Assembly (NCBI GenBank): GCA_036345935.2
Contig: JADWOT020000005.1
Location: 186,001 to 250,000, forward strand
Length of the DNA stretch: 64,000 nt
Reading direction: 5' to 3'
From: Taenia hydatigena
Lineage: Eukaryota; Platyhelminthes; Cestoda; Cyclophyllidea; Taeniidae
This document shows, one piece after another, positions 13,216-24,972 of the stretch. Positions within the stretch are counted from its first letter, which is position 1, and every line of letters begins with the position of its first letter. The notes beneath the pieces were generated by a model. That model made no database searches. It was not told the DNA's origin and worked only from the letters and a program-made list of their open reading frames with translations. The translations under genes and the position numbers were made by a program.

Positions 13216-16200
13216 GCGGCACGGTGCATTTTCAGCGTCATGCATCAACATAAAAAATCCGTAGACTGAACCGTGCAGGTATCTCCGTCATCCACTCCTA
13301 TCATAGCCTTTAATAAGTCTTCTTCAAAATGCTTGTTTCGTATTTTTGCTGTTTAGGATCAGGATCAAGGTCGAGACTTATACGTGTTGCCTACTTTTTT
13401 CCCCGTAATGCAGAACTCGTACATGGCAGAACAGAGTTCAACAGAGGACGATAGTTAACTAGCGTTCAAAGGCCAACTTAACAAAATTGGCCTTACGATT
13501 GACTAAGCGTTATTGTTTTGTCAGCTTATTTATGAAATTAACGACATTAAACGCTTTCATTGACCGCAACAGCTCTCTGTAGGTGTGATCCATCATGGGC
13601 CCTTTTAAGTTTCGGGCAAACGACAAAGGTAAATAAGGGCTCAAAAACGGATTTCTTGATTGTAAGGGCGCGAATAAGTGAGCTGAGAGTACGGGTGTGG
13701 AGATGTATCAGATGTCTGACTTCTAGCTGGAGACATGAGATGGTCTCGGTTTGGCCTATTTTTAGCATCCATGATAACTCTGGGTCTGGTCTTGGTCCTA
13801 CAAACATTAGCTAATATTAGTGCGCTATATGTCGCCCTCTCGCCTGGCCATTATATTGGCAAATTAGCAAGAACTGAGTAAGATCGTGAATTTCGCGTGC
13901 TTCCGGAGAGCATAGAAAAGACAAGAAATGGCATACTTGGAAAAACTCATGGAATACTGACCATGATATACCCACTCAAAACCAACTAGTTTAAACTTAA
14001 TTAAACCACGATTGTTTTCTTCTGCTTATTTCGCTGCGTGTGAAGTTTGCCCGTTACGAGGCGCAGAACACTATCATCAATTTTATTCTTATTCATGAAT
14101 TGTTTAAAAAATTTTTCGTGGTAATAAGTAGGTCATAACTAGTGTTATTCGATCAGCTTTCATTTTTTGAAATATAGTCAATTTAAAAAAATGAATTTTT
14201 TACGAGTATCAAATTATTTTGATTCCTACGAAAGAAGCGATAGATTATTGCATTCTCCAGATAACCCTGGTTGCCAATGGAAGTAGTGTAAGAATGAAGC
14301 CAAAGAATAAACTTAAATAAAAGAATCATTTGTAGTTGGTAGACGTGCTGCCAAATCCAAAAGAGACAACGCGAAATAAACTTTGCGACAAAGCAAATTA
14401 AAGCAAAAAGACTAGCAATTTAAGATCAAAATGACCGCCTTCTTATATTCTAAAGCATTTTCGTTTTAACTACTAAATAATCTGGGACCACAATGCATGC
14501 TCTCTGTGCTACGTCCCATTCACAGCTTTCGTGTCGCTTCGCAGTCATTTTAACACCGTGTATATTTGTAAGCAAGCGTCTGTCTACCTTTAATTAACGT
14601 CTTACATGTCCGCTGCTCATTTGCCGAAGACTTGGCTTTACGCGCAGCCTTCTTTTAAACTTTCGCTTTCTTTTACAGTGCTTTTGCTCTAAGGACAAGG
14701 AACTTTGAAGCAAGCCATTACTGTACAGAACGTTTAGCAGAACACTCAATGTTCGAAGCAATTTGAAATCAAATGCAATCACAACATTTCCCAATGTATT
14801 CTTTTGTCTATTAGACTTAGTTTGCAATGAGTTTCTTTTGGTACTCCTTGGCGTCTTATGCTTTACAGTCATTTGACACGGAGTGTTTAGTGTAAAGCAA
14901 ATATATTTTATTCCGTGAGCAAGATTCATAAGTTTTTAGTGTTTGTTATGTTAGTTTCCGCCCCTTTGCTTTAAAATGACGCTCCAGTAAGGCGAAAGCA
15001 TTTTATGCTCAGAGGTTGCATGTGCAGATCGTGAAAGCCTTTATGTGCAGCAGTTTGACTCTGCGAAAATAATTAAATGTTGCTGGATGATTATGATAAG
15101 GTGAACATCGTATTGCGTTGTTGCGTCACCTCATCGGTAGTGTGGATAGCTCAGACGATACTAGATTTGCATAACATGGTCAGCTAGTGTGTGTATTTAC
15201 AAGTCACTGGACATTTAACTGAGTTATACATGTATACGCAAGTGCGATAACCACGAAGGTATTTGTTCGCGTTCTAGAGTTCACTACGCACAGATGCGCA
15301 CTTAGCAATGTGATCTGCTAGTAGGCATGCGCTCAATGTAAGACGAGGATACTACATTCGTTACTGCTGCTGGTTCTTTATCCTAGTCACCGTTGCACGC
15401 AAAGGTGGGTTGCCATTAAAATTTTTGGAAGTTGGCGTAAAATACAAAATTGTGCAATCCATTGAAATGAATGCGGCGTTGAGGAGGATAAAGCTGTAGA
15501 AAATGGCATGGTGCTTTCATTTTTGGAGGTTGTTTAGCACAACATGGCACAAGAAAATCGCCGCGGACTTTGAAATGGTCAGTTTGTTTCCTAATATTTA
15601 TTTTCAGCTATATTTAAAAATACCAACATGAGCGAAGAATAGGCAGTGTGTCATGTGCATGCAATCAGGTGTTTCCACCAGTCGTAGGAACGATCGCAGC
15701 GTCCTTATGCAGCAATGGTTATTGGGAATGCAAAAGGGAAAAAGACACTGCGAAAGTCATGATAAAATGAAGACATGGGTCATTGTTATTGCTTGCGTAA
15801 ATAATAGTTAGCGAAGGGCAGTAAACTCCGAGAAGTGTGCTGATTAGGATAAAAGTGGCTCAGCCACGATGGTAGAGTAACAGTTGTTGCTAAAACAAGC
15901 ATGCAAAACCTTATATTTATCCGCTTCGAGCACTTGACCAAGCGAAGATGGTGCAAGAATTTTTACAACAGCCAAATGCTTGCAAGCAAGTCCCAGTTTA
16001 CTGGTCAAAAGTGCTCGGTACAAATAGTTTGCATTATAAATGCAGACAAAAACTCGCAAGAGATCCATGTTATTTATCATGATAATTGATTTCTGCGAAT
16101 CCGACTGTTTTTGGACCAAAACTGCTACTTATCACCCGACAAGTAACTAATTTCCAATATTGCAATTATCAACACCACTTGTTGTTCCCTTTCTCCCTCT

Positions 16201-16312
16201 TTATTACATGCAGCTTTCAGATTTACGATACTCTCAAGAGTTTTGCTGGAATGAAATTCTTATGAAATGGAACCTGTTATCCATGATTTTAAAATGCCTA
16301 TGCTTTGCAATC
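13216..16312. other. No supported gene
   Basis: Includes opposed 84- and 86-codon frames at 13547-13814 that mirror each other on the two strands, the usual sign of a locally stop-poor stretch rather than a gene. A 111-codon minus frame at 14594-14929 has no domain I recognise. Nothing else seen. Confidence 0.45.
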
Positions 16313-16354
16313 TACATACTTATGTGTATTGTTTGCATACATACTTATGTATGC
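16313..16354. repeat. 25-base duplication ending in a palindrome
   Basis: TACATACTTATGT occurs at 16313-16325 and again at 16338-16350. The second copy lies in a near-perfect palindrome at 16335-16354: GCATACATA and its complement TATGTATGC, separated by two bases. It could extrude as a cruciform or be slippage-derived. No gene context. Confidence 0.7.
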
Positions 16355-19300
16355 TTAGCTTTGATAATCAATTAGAGGCTGGAAAATTCCAAAATAAAAG
16401 TAGCTGTATGACGCCATCACTGTTATTTGGTTGGCTATCAAGCATAAATATTCGTTGTAACTCCTTGACCCCATCACAGCCAAATTGCGCCAATGCACGT
16501 TGAAGCATAAAACAATGTTGGGTCAAAACACAGCAGTTGCAAAACGCGACGGTTGAGAAAATTAATATAAATGCAACAACAGTATGGAGGCCTGGTATTC
16601 CTGGATCAGTTGGTGCGTCAACGGGCGAAAAATGTCGAGTCGAGACTACTAACTAGTCGAGGCGAAAGAGATTTCTCCGAATTTTGAATTGCATGTTACC
16701 CAACCAGATGAAGTAAAATGAAGAATAAATGGCAGGTGAGGAGGTTCACTCTAATCATGATTTAACAATTGGTGAGACAAATCAATTTGCTCAGGCCTGG
16801 AAGGTCGGTGGGAAGGTTGGCTTTGACTATTGCCTAATAAAGTAGCAGCAGGTTCTTAACTTCCTATCAAATTGGACCATATCGCACCCAATCAAAGCAT
16901 TAGCAATTCTTCTATAATCAGATCTTTTACTTCAGACTTGTTTTTTCCCTTGTCGTCGGTAATAGTTGCCAGATAAACCATCCGACTTACTGTTTGACAC
17001 CAATTCCCTATTGTCATCTCAAAATATCACCAAATTAAGTCAATCACCTTAAAATTTTATGGATGAAGAATTGGTCAGCTTTGATAAGCACAGATTTGGG
17101 CTTAAATTCAAACAAAAAAGGAAATTGGCAGATGTTTATTTGCCGTTTATTCATGGCAAAGTTTTTCGCGCTTGTAAATTTTGTGATTTCCTAAAATCTC
17201 TTCGTGGTAGGAGGAGTGGTCTTTTAGACTTAAGTTGATTGATCTTAAGTTATGAGACTGGTTGAATTGCAGAGAAAAAGCCAAGTTAGCATCAAGTGGA
17301 AAACTTCTATGCTTCCTATTCAGATACTTATGGCTTATAAGTAAACCAGATGATTAAAAGCCCAGAGATCTTTTTGTGATTCATGACCAACCTAGCAAAG
17401 GCTAGACTGGTAAGGGAAGGAGTTTTAACGAATGTTTTTGATGGCAGAAATACAGGCGACAAAAAGCGTGTTCGTGGCATTTGATCAACTGAGATAAATG
17501 GAAAAACTAACAAACTGCTTCTTATTTGGAAGTAAACACTCTGGTCCACAGCATAATATTACACTTTGGTGCATGGCAAAGCATGCAAACGTCTGAAGGA
17601 GACGATAGAAAACTAGAGTAATCGTAAATATTGGCGATGGGGACAGACTACAGAATAAGTATTATTAAAACGCACCTGGTTGTTGTAAACTCTCTAGACT
17701 GATAACGTCAAAGGGAGTAAAAATGTGAAAATGTGCTTGAAGAAGTAGACGAATCAGTCTGCACAAGCTTCGCATTTCCATCGCTTGTTATCCAATATGT
17801 TTTATTTTAGCCCTATCATGGTCAGATTCCGCAGGGAGGACTGATCCGTTTAACTTATTTTTTCCGACGTTATTAAGGTTAGGGCATTAAGCAACAATAT
17901 TTACTTACCAAAAAAATTAGGCGAAAATCCTCTACTCAGAGATACATGGTTGAATGAAGCGACTATCGGCACATGCCAACAGAGTCACCGCAGCCCTCTC
18001 ATTTTGAAGCGAGATACATGAGCGCCGAGAGCACATTTCTAATTCATCTTGTATCTTGACTGCGCTAAAGATGAGTTAAGAACAAAGGTTGTCTAGCTCT
18101 CCTGCCAATGATTGTATAAGTCGGTGTGAGTTGGCAGGTTCTGTATGACACTTTGAACCTACAACCAGAGATTCGCTTGTGTCAATTCCTACTATTTACG
18201 CATAGCTAGACATAATTTCTGGTATTCAAGGAAGGATATGGCAAAAGCGCACCTATACAAATATAGCTCTACACTTTGAATGCATTTGGAAGGCATGGAA
18301 GACCTCTTCGACTTGGTGTAAACACCCGCTAGGGGGATATCAAGCAGACCCGACCTCACAATAAGCAAATGCAAAAGCGTGCGCTAGTAAAATCAGGTGG
18401 TGGATGGTGCAAACCTTGCTAGGTGACGAAACCTAAGGGAAAAATTCGAATGGGTAATGAAGACAAATCCTTAACCGAGTCTTAGGAAAGATAAGAAACC
18501 TACGCGGCATTTCATTAAAGCGTTCGGCCACGCATGGACTGACAAACTGTAGCCATTTACAAACTAAATTTAAACAGAGCCATTTAAGCAAAGAATTAAT
18601 TAGTCAAAGACGCACAGAATTTTAGGTTTAATAATTCGCATGTACGATGTTTACCACACACAGCTTTGTTAAGTTGTGCTTTATTATTAGCAGTTAGTAA
18701 AGCGCAAGGTGATTTTCGAGGGGATTGCTGCCAACGGGAATCGCCTTGGCGCTAGACGGATAAGGATTTTAAATTAAAGCTTAAGTAATGTGACAAGTCA
18801 TGTCTCAACAAAAGCGCTCTCTTGTTACCATTCATTTTGTTTGTAAATTAAGAATGTCGTGTTTTAACCAACCCTTTATGTCTTTCAAGGGTAGGGTAGG
18901 TATCTCCTCTATTATCAAGCATTTGAACATGCGACGGATGGATGTGTGATGGACTAATATGACATGAAACTTAGATCAGCCAAAGTAAAAAGTGCCTAAT
19001 GACGAATTTGGCACTATACAGGTAGAGGGTAGCGAACCCTTATAGGCAGAATCAAGGCAAAGCCATATTCGTATTTTCGTATCTAGAAAGTTATCAAATA
19101 TAATGACGATCGTGTGTTGCTTTAAAGGAATATTTGGTAAGTAAAAGGAACAAAGGCCATATCTCTATATACGGTATCGGTTGCTCATATTCCATTCCTA
19201 GTGAAAATAGAAAAGGGGCTGGTGTGACAACTTGAGCAATATACAGCGTCCAGCTGTAGGTGAACATTTGTCTGTTGCAAGCAATTTTTAGCTTATGCAG

Positions 19301-19883
19301 ACCATGAGCCGATCTCATCAACACCAATAGGTGCGCTACGAACTTCCACAACTTTTGTTCTCACATATTTCGCATGTGACATAGTGTGCGCCTGGGTGCA
19401 ATTGCACGCACATTACTACACACCCGAACATGGTCTACATTCATTTGTAAGCACATTCATCGTCTATGCATGGGCATAAATATGAGCAAGTAAAAGTCAT
19501 TCATTGAAATGAGGGTAAATAGAACTTGGAGCCTTATATTTAATCCAAAATCTTTGCATAAAGCTTGAAAAACCCCTACATTGTCAGTGAGCGTAAGCTA
19601 TGAGTTCCTCAGAAAGGAAAACGTCCCATTTGTTTAAATATGCATTCCAGGCAGAACACAAGCAGAAACTCGTATCGATTTACCTACCATTCAGGGCCGA
19701 ACCCCAACTCTACTTGCTCTACTGCGTAATCGCAAGATGATTGCTAAGCACCTAGCCAAGTTTGGCAACCCAAAACTTATTTCTTTTAAACAAATAAACA
19801 ATGTTGTGTTTGCTATGACATAAAAATCACACCTTGGAAACTATCTGAGTTGCATAACAGGACAGAGTGCAGACCCTGCTAAG
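16355..19883. other. No recognisable feature
   Basis: AT-rich DNA with short ORFs only. It contains the second copy of the 21-mer motif at 18502-18522. Confidence 0.5.
18502..18522 (+). repeat. Short shared motif, copy 2
   Basis: Matches 11258-11278 at 20 of 21 bases in the same orientation, with no similarity in the flanks. Confidence 0.3.
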
Positions 19884-19939
19884 CACCTGAGCAGGTGCGT
19901 ACACCTGCAAGCACCTGCTATGTTAGTTTTGGGCAGGTA
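19884..19939. promoter_or_regulatory. Cluster of CACCTG/CAGGTG E-boxes
   Basis: Four perfect hexamers lie within 34 bases: CACCTG at 19884, CAGGTG at 19892, CACCTG at 19902 and CACCTG at 19912. A CAGGTA follows at 19934. The first two form an inverted pair, GCACCTG-AG-CAGGTGC, and successive start sites are 8, 10 and 10 bases apart, close to one helical turn. CAGGTG E-boxes are known targets of Snail/ZEB zinc-finger repressors and of E-protein bHLH factors. That this cluster is an enhancer or silencer is inference; a short degenerate tandem repeat would also explain it. Confidence 0.4.
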
Positions 19940-22900
19940 TGGTTCATCAGCTTTGTCACTTCCTGTGTGCTACTAGCAACCGACAATATGTTATCGCAGG
20001 AGCATAGCTGTCATTGAGAGATGGACTTATCAGAATATATTTCCTCAGCTTTCCTTTTGCAAAGCTCTGGTATCTGCGCTGCCTAAAAGAGACAATGCAG
20101 TGGAAGGAAGCGCCATGATGATTACTGTCACCGAAACTGGTAATGGTGTCAAAGAGAGGTCTGCTACTTGTCCTCGTTAAAGACAGCCTAGCCTTTTTGG
20201 ATAAAAGCTTACCTTGAGATTTTATCAAGCCTAATTGAGTAGCTTCGCACGAGAATTACCATGTGTAGCTAAATCTTGGGGCATACGTGCCGCCTAAACT
20301 ATAACGGCATATTATATTGGTTGACTAACCGCCTCAGAAAGCGCATTTATCCCAATAAGAGTACCACGAGGCATCAAATTCAGGGGTCTGGAGTGTTGTT
20401 TTCGTAGTATGTACGGAGTCAAGGCTTGGTCGCCCAAAATGTTTTTTACTGTGGTACTAGCAGAATGTAGGAAAGGGGACTAAATTTAAATGAGGCACTG
20501 GAGCAAGTAACTGGTTTTTATACATAGAGAGCCTTACTGCTAACAGATGTGCTGAAGTAAGTCATTATCCTGAGAATAGGATTTAGTAGTCCCTGAGTTC
20601 AACATCCACCGACCACGGTGGATTGCACATTTGTTAGACCAAAATCTAAAGGGGAATGCAGAACTAAAGCAGAAACATCAAGTAAATAATGAAGGAGCGG
20701 TCCAGAAACAGACACCTACAGATGTACTTGGGCGGATGACGGCGTCTATTTTCTCGGATTTGAGCTTGATTAGGGTTATAAGTTTCGGAACCGTCGGTGG
20801 CTTAGAGAGCATTAAGCAGAGAGTATAGTGTTAGATGCAGCCAAATAAACACGCGCCCTGTGTATGAAACCATTAATTACTAATCTAGTAAAGAGCTGGC
20901 GTTTCAGTTGTGGTAGCCAACAGTAAACATGCTTGCGCATCGTCGAATTTGTAAGTGCTATTGCACTCATTTTTTCGCATTTTCTTTACATTTTCTTCCA
21001 AACTTTGCACGACAAAATAACCAACGACAACTTGCCTAGCATCTAGAAAAGCTCACTTCATTCACTGATGCCAAAAGAGTCATTGATAATGGCAGATAGG
21101 AATGATCTAGTTACTACTCTAAATTTTCCCCACTTTTCATCAAAGTTGTAATTTGGTATTTCTCATTTTATGAAGCATAAGATGGTTACCTCGTGTGTTT
21201 CATAACTTTTGCAGATAGCGGAAATGATTGACTCCTCTAAGCTCAACATTTGTGAGGTAAAATTGTATTGCGTTTAAGACCTAAAAAAACTTAAAGAACG
21301 TTCTATTAATGATTAAAATTTAAAGGTTGCCGTGCATATCATTAAAAATATATTGAAACAGTCATACTGTAGAACAGATGGCGTACATGTTATGGGACCG
21401 AATTTAATTGAAAATAATTAAAGCAAGCTGGAGTTTTCTATTTCATTAAAGGCGGCTAACAGTCTGTTGATTATAATGCTGGATGTCGGAATTCCACCTA
21501 ACGTGGCCTTTGCGAGGGTGTTGCGTGGTTAATGGAAGTGTAAGACACCCTCCTAATTACTTAGTTTAGCCATGTGATTTTCCTTTTCCTTTAAATCACA
21601 TGCATGCGAGCATGGTTTCTGCCTGATGCAGCCCTGTACTAATCAACAGTTGCAGCACTAGACTATTTAAATGAATGACGAATGCTCATCTCCACAAGTT
21701 AAACTGGCGCATATCTTGGGTGATGATCTTGCGGCAATAGTGGAACAGTAACCTTCTTTTAATACTACTTTGTCTTTCCTTTCTTTGTGGGCTGTGTTCG
21801 TACAATTTTCAGCCTTCTAGTACATGCGCGAATACTCTGTTTCTAGTCCTAGAACTAACAGCATTTTGGGCAATTAAGAGGTTGTAGAGAGTACTTGAGC
21901 ATGCCTGACTGAAATTCGCTTGTGCTCTACCAGCTCTTCTGCATATTTTAACGACAACACATCAGCCGTCACTTCTAATGTGCGTTTTCTTCCAATTTCT
22001 AGTTCTCTGTTAGGTAGTACGATCTATATTTTACCAAGGCTAAATAAACCAAGTTTCATCGACCAGCTGAATTAATGTACATCAGGACTAATTTTCCTAT
22101 AAAAATACCTTAAATTGTAAGCTCTGTTTTGGCATTATAGTTGTCATGATTTGAAGGTAGCAAGTGTTTAGAATGCATTAACAGTGGAAACAAAGTGCAT
22201 AAAAATAAGTATGCCTTTCATGCGCTTCTGTCGGCAGATGATAGAGATAACAGTGAAGCGTTGAGCCTAACGAAGCCCCTCAATCGATTGCAATACGCAA
22301 ACAGTCCGGCCTAATAGCGGCAAGAGAGTAACACATTCTAAGCTAATTTGTATTGTTTTACTTAGCAGGCTTTAACGCTGGTAGTGCTTAGTAGACACTT
22401 AAGAGGAAAACTGGCATGTAAAGTGTTCGTAAATGAATAAGAAGGTAAACGAATTTGCAAATTAGGGACGCTAATAAATTTAAACTTCGATAGGCTTGTT
22501 TGAAGTGAGCGACAGATGAATGAGGAAAAAAGGGTTTGCATGTACGATTACGAAGCACGACTAAAGTGCTATTGGCGTATAAATAAATTTAAGCGACTCG
22601 CGCTAGCATACCTCTTCAGTCATTTAGCAGATTAGAGAGCATATGGCTCAACTCATTGCAGTCTTTATCTGCCAGATTGTAGTCGCTTAGCTGTCTCATC
22701 AATTAACCACAATTGTCGACTAGTTACATTGCCCTAAGAGCTAGAACAATAATTTTTGAACATCTGCGTTTTCACGCTAATGTTCGTATTTCATTTTTCC
22801 CATTCTGTGTGGCAAGGCTTCTCCATAGTAGAATTCGTGGAGCTAATGCACTAAAAGCACCCCAGTATTTCTCCACGTCTCTCAGTGTGATTATTTGAAC

Positions 22901-24657
22901 GCAAAATTCACTTGACAACTATAATTTTGGCAAGCTATGAGGAAGCGTCGCTAATTTTCCTTTTTTTAGTCCAAGAACATCGTTCCCGGCGTTGCGAAGA
23001 AAATTGCACGGCTATTTTTGTAATACGCTCCCTTTACAATCGGTCTCAGCACAGCGTCACATCTTGTCATAAAATAAAGCGCATTCCAGATCATACAATA
23101 TTAACGACACTTATGAAGCCAATAATTTATCTTTAGCTTCGTATGGTCTCACTAAGCCCTTTAAGTGTAATTCTGGGTTATATAGTCACCAAAGAAGCAG
23201 CGACGCCATACCACACCGCGTTGCTGACTGCATTATGGTTGATTGTGTTATTCAGCAAGCCAAGTGATTTTAAGTTAGCAAAATTATCTGCGTTAACTAT
23301 GCCAGGAAATTACCTATCACTATTTACATAACATTTCTATGCCCGACAAGGGGATAGCATAGTATCTGGGGAACGTTTTAGCCAATGTAGATGTTTCATT
23401 GACGGTTTACCAATGTCACTTATCGCAGAATGAAAATGCAATTGATAAGCAGTTATGTTTGCGTCACTCTATGGCAAGAACAGCAAAAAGTGACTGTAAA
23501 ATAATGCTCGCCTTTACTGCTTTATCAACCATCTGACTGTTTGACACACTTCCACCCACACATCTGCATAATATTGCAATGGTTATATATGAGCGGCTTG
23601 CTGCTGCTCAAGATGGTAGCTTAAGATATCAATTATGCGCCGATGCCTCCCAAATTTAAGACAAGTTACTAGTGGCTTCAACATGCAAGACCAAACTGAC
23701 GATATATTAATCCTACGGCTTTCCAAATAAATTTTCTTAAGACGCAAAATAAACTATGTCTCAGATTTACCTCTCGCTCATTTTAGGGGATAATGCAAAC
23801 TTTAACTAAGCTATAGAACCTATTTGAACCCAAGTAGGTTCTCTAGTGTATGATGAAAGATTAGGTGTCAGATTAACGGAAAATTCTTGTGATTTGGCCT
23901 TTGACTTCCAAAATTAGGCAAGGGGATAAAATTACTAAAACTCAGAAAGTTAAAAAGAAGCGTGCGCGTGGCGAGAATTCTTTAGATCAAAGTCCATTTT
24001 GGAAAGTTAGATGCAGCAAAAGTGAAAACATGAGATAGTCAAATTGCACTACTTTTTGAGCATATCAAATTGAATTATGGCAAAATACAGTCAAGTAAAA
24101 TAATTTCATGTACAGAGTAAAATGCTGATAAGCTTAAGAAAACACGCGCTCGCGAATTATGGGAATGCTACGTTCTTTCAGAAAGGGGGTTTTAGCTTTA
24201 ACGCGTGCAAACAAACGTACATGTGGCTGAAATGTCGCAGAATATGTAAAAATGCGATTACAACTGCAACATCTGGCAAGATGTTAGAAGCATGTGCGCG
24301 ACTCAATTGCAATGGTGTCATTTCTTAGGTCGCTAAAAGTGTAGCGTACAATAGCAACTAATCTAAACTGTATTTACCGGTATTTGTTTCGCCTTGACCA
24401 ACGCAGCACTTAAATTCCCTTCCAAGGGAATACCTTTCTATGAACTTAAACATTCCAAGCACCTACCGATTTGCAAAATTACATTGGTTGAGAAGATACC
24501 TGATGGCTTGGTGCGTAGCTCTGAAAGATCGATTGTACTGTGCCCTTTTTATTTCCTTATCCAGATTCGTCTCTGCCTTGGTTGCCTTCGCAAGAGTGCA
24601 TTCCTACACTCTCCATAGTTATTTGTGTTATCCTGGTCTTTTTTTAAGCCCTTTTAA
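19940..24657. other. No recognisable feature
   Basis: AT-rich DNA. Open frames reach only about 90 codons, with no family signature, tRNA boxes or repeats. Confidence 0.5.
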
Positions 24658-24969
24658 ACATCATCGCTGGGGCTGCGGATTGCAATTACACCCACCGGGG
24701 CCACAATCTTCATTAAACCAGCAGCACAAGGCTTTGAATCGACTGCCATCGGAGTGACTTATCGCAGAGTAAACGCGAGTAGTGACATCGCTACCGCCAT
24801 CGAGCAGGCTATCATTGGTAGACCCTTCGACTACTTCACCAAACCCTGCCTGAAACCGTATTGGCAAGTGAATGCTGAGTGGTTCCATCCGATGTCCACC
24901 AAAAAATCAGTGATACGAATTACTTGCTTATTAACCTACTACAACAAAAGTCAAATGTTTGCTATCACA
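24658..24969 (+). other. G+C-rich open stretch, possible exon or element relic
   Basis: A 104-codon frame stays open from just after a TAA to a TGA at 24970. The first 250 bases are about 50% G+C with many CpGs, against under 40% nearby. The conceptual peptide includes ITPTGATIF, IKPAAQGFE and IGRPFDYFTKP. The minus strand is also open over 24661-24888. The plus frame has no ATG until 24891 and no in-frame splice acceptor at its start, so a simple gene is unlikely. I recognise no family. A decayed transposon or host exon fragment, or a local G+C-rich stretch that lacks stops, would all fit. Confidence 0.25.
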
Positions 24970-24972
24970 TGA

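Noticed and set aside
13547..13814. Opposed ORFs of 84 and 86 codons
   Set aside because: Mirror-image open frames reflect a stop-poor patch. Neither shows a family signature or splice signals.
21880..21975. Minus-strand YAEELVEH...H similar to part of the finger exons
   Set aside because: No cysteine pair, wrong spacing and no exon borders. Probably coincidence.
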